This document shows positions 5,769 through 6,802 of a DNA stretch of 6,802 bases, in pieces (position 1 is the first letter of the stretch; each line of letters begins with the position of its first letter). Both the position numbers and the translations under genes were made by a program. Where the stretch lies: NCBI RefSeq assembly GCF_964229645.1, contig NZ_CAXREX010000192.1, positions 1 to 6,802 on the forward strand, in the 5' to 3' direction. Origin of the DNA: Nioella sp964229645. Lineage in GTDB: Bacteria > Pseudomonadota > Alphaproteobacteria > Rhodobacterales > Rhodobacteraceae. The notes below the pieces were generated by a model. That model was not told where the DNA came from. It was given only the letters and a program-made list of their open reading frames with translations, and ran no database searches.

Positions 5769-6802
5769 GGGGTCGCCTCGTGTTCCCGGACGGACGATTG
5801 CCCGTCCGCCTCGCTGATCTCGAATTGCTGCGCCCGCGGGCCCAGGTCGGTAAAGAGCTCGGGGCCCGTGCCCGTCATCCAGGCCTGACCGCCAAGCGCG
5901 CAGATCTCGTCAAAAAGCGCGGCCCTGCGACCGGCATCGAGATGCGCCGCCACTTCGTCGAGCAGCACCAGAGGCGCGGCCCCGGTTTGGGCCTTCAGAG
6001 CCCGCGCATTGGCCAGGATAAGCGAGATGAGCAGCGCCTTCTGTTCACCGGTGGAGCAGAGCCGCGCCTCGGTCTCCTTGGCAGCGTAGACCGCGCCAAG
6101 GTCGCTTCGATGCGGGCCGATCAGGCTGCGCCCCGCCGCTATGTCGCGCGGGCGCGATTGCATATGGGCAGTTGCGAAATCATCGGCGGTCGCCAGCGCC
6201 TCGCTGCCTTCGCCCTCGATCAGCGACAGGCGCGCAACCGGAAAGGCCGTTTCCGCCCCCTCCTGCGCCTCGGTCAGCCGTGCCACGGCCTGTGCCCGGT
6301 TGGCGACGATTCGGGCAGCGGCCTCGGCCATCTGTGCCTCGATTGCCTCGTACCACATCGCGTCCCGCACCTGGTCCTTGAGCATCCGGTTGCGTTCGCG
6401 CATCGCCTTTTCGTGGGTCAGAACGGCGTCGCCGTGATCGGGCAGGAAACTCATGGTGATCCGGTCGAGAAACCGCCGCCGCCCCTCGGCCCCCTCGATC
6501 CAGAGCCGATCCTGCGCAGGCACCAGCCAGACGATCCGCGCCAGGGCGGCCAGCGCCAGTTGCGGCTCGGGCTTGCCGTCGATCTTGAGGCTACGCGATT
6601 GCCCCGCCTCGGCGCCTATCTCCAGCTCATGAAAGCGTCCGCCGGTGACCAGCTCGGCCCTGATCTTCCAGCCAAGCGCCTCGGGCTTGCGGGCCATCTC
6701 CTCGGCTGCCGCGCGGCGCAAGCCCCGCCCCGGCGACAAGAGCGAGACCGCTTCGAGGATGTTGGTCTTGCCCGCCCCGTTGGCGCCGAACAGCGCCACC
6801 GG
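5765..6802 (-). CDS. recF: DNA replication and repair protein RecF (N-terminus beyond the right edge)
   Basis: RecF is an SMC-like ATPase that with RecO and RecR loads RecA at single-strand gaps and helps restart stalled forks. The visible 345 residues begin just before the Walker A motif GANGAGKTN, so about 20-25 N-terminal residues lie outside the window; the GTG near 6799 is an internal valine codon (PVALFGANG), not a start. Further marks are the RecF-specific GPHRSDL, the ABC-type signature STGEQKALLISL and the Walker B/D-loop PLVLLDEVAAHLD. All ATPase motifs are intact. The stop overlaps the VOC gene start as ATGA. Further upstream, outside the window, dnaN and dnaA would be expected from the usual gene order, but this cannot be seen. 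Confidence 0.97.
   Translation of the reverse strand, partial: PVALFGANGAGKTNILEAVSLLSPGRGLRRAAAEEMARKPEALGWKIRAELVTGGRFHELEIGAEAGQSRSLKIDGKPEPQLALAALARIVWLVPAQDRLWIEGAEGRRRFLDRITMSFLPDHGDAVLTHEKAMRERNRMLKDQVRDAMWYEAIEAQMAEAAARIVANRAQAVARLTEAQEGAETAFPVARLSLIEGEGSEALATADDFATAHMQSRPRDIAAGRSLIGPHRSDLGAVYAAKETEARLCSTGEQKALLISLILANARALKAQTGAAPLVLLDEVAAHLDAGRRAALFDEICALGGQAWMTGTGPELFTDLGPRAQQFEISEADGQSSVREHEATP

Noticed and set aside
5787..5808. Inverted repeat with 7-bp arms (CGGACGG / CCGTCCG) near the end of recF, a possible hairpin or terminator
   Set aside because: It has no T-run on either strand and lies within recF coding sequence. The downstream VOC gene overlaps recF, so termination there makes little sense. 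Chance in GC-rich DNA is a sufficient explanation.

Overview
The window looks like a chromosomal segment from a GC-rich alphaproteobacterium, most probably of the Rhodobacteraceae (Roseobacter group). The evidence is the gene content and style: recF and gyrB lie close together, as in the dnaA-dnaN-recF-gyrB neighbourhood near the origin, and codon use is GC-rich. Several protein sequences (the VOC protein, the gyrB-adjacent methyltransferase) resemble what I know from that family. The assignment rests on recalled family resemblance, not on a search. The window is packed with genes. The only intergenic space of any size is the 155 bp between gyrB and the tetR-type gene, and no stretch over 300 bases lacks a gene.

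Layout, left to right. (1) The 5' part of a class I SAM-dependent methyltransferase gene (minus strand, running off the left edge) overlaps the 3' end of gyrB. (2) A complete gyrB (minus strand, 805 aa) has a good sigma70-like promoter in the 155-bp gap. (3) A divergent plus-strand pair follows: a TetR-family regulator and a CPBP-family intramembrane protease, joined by a GTGA stop/start overlap. An 18-bp inverted repeat just before the regulator looks like its own operator. (4) Converging on this pair is a minus-strand operon, read from the right edge: recF (N-terminus cut by the window), a VOC/glyoxalase-like protein, a GNAT acyltransferase and a LysE/RhtB-type exporter. These genes are joined by 4-nt and 11-nt overlaps and a 10-nt gap. 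The last gene shares its stop region with the end of the protease gene.

How the genes work together. GyrB (supercoiling) and RecF (gap repair and fork restart) are housekeeping replication proteins. Five accessory genes separate them. The VOC-GNAT-exporter trio sits in the recF operon and could in principle modify and export a small molecule, but no substrate can be read from the sequence. The TetR-CPBP pair looks like a small self-regulated membrane-protease cassette. The most notable points are the unusual start-codon choice of the methyltransferase, the tidy TetR operator, the NodA/AAC(2')-like tail of the GNAT protein, and the accessory genes between recF and gyrB. I do not see a clearly new biological system, mobile element, CRISPR array, tRNA or rRNA.
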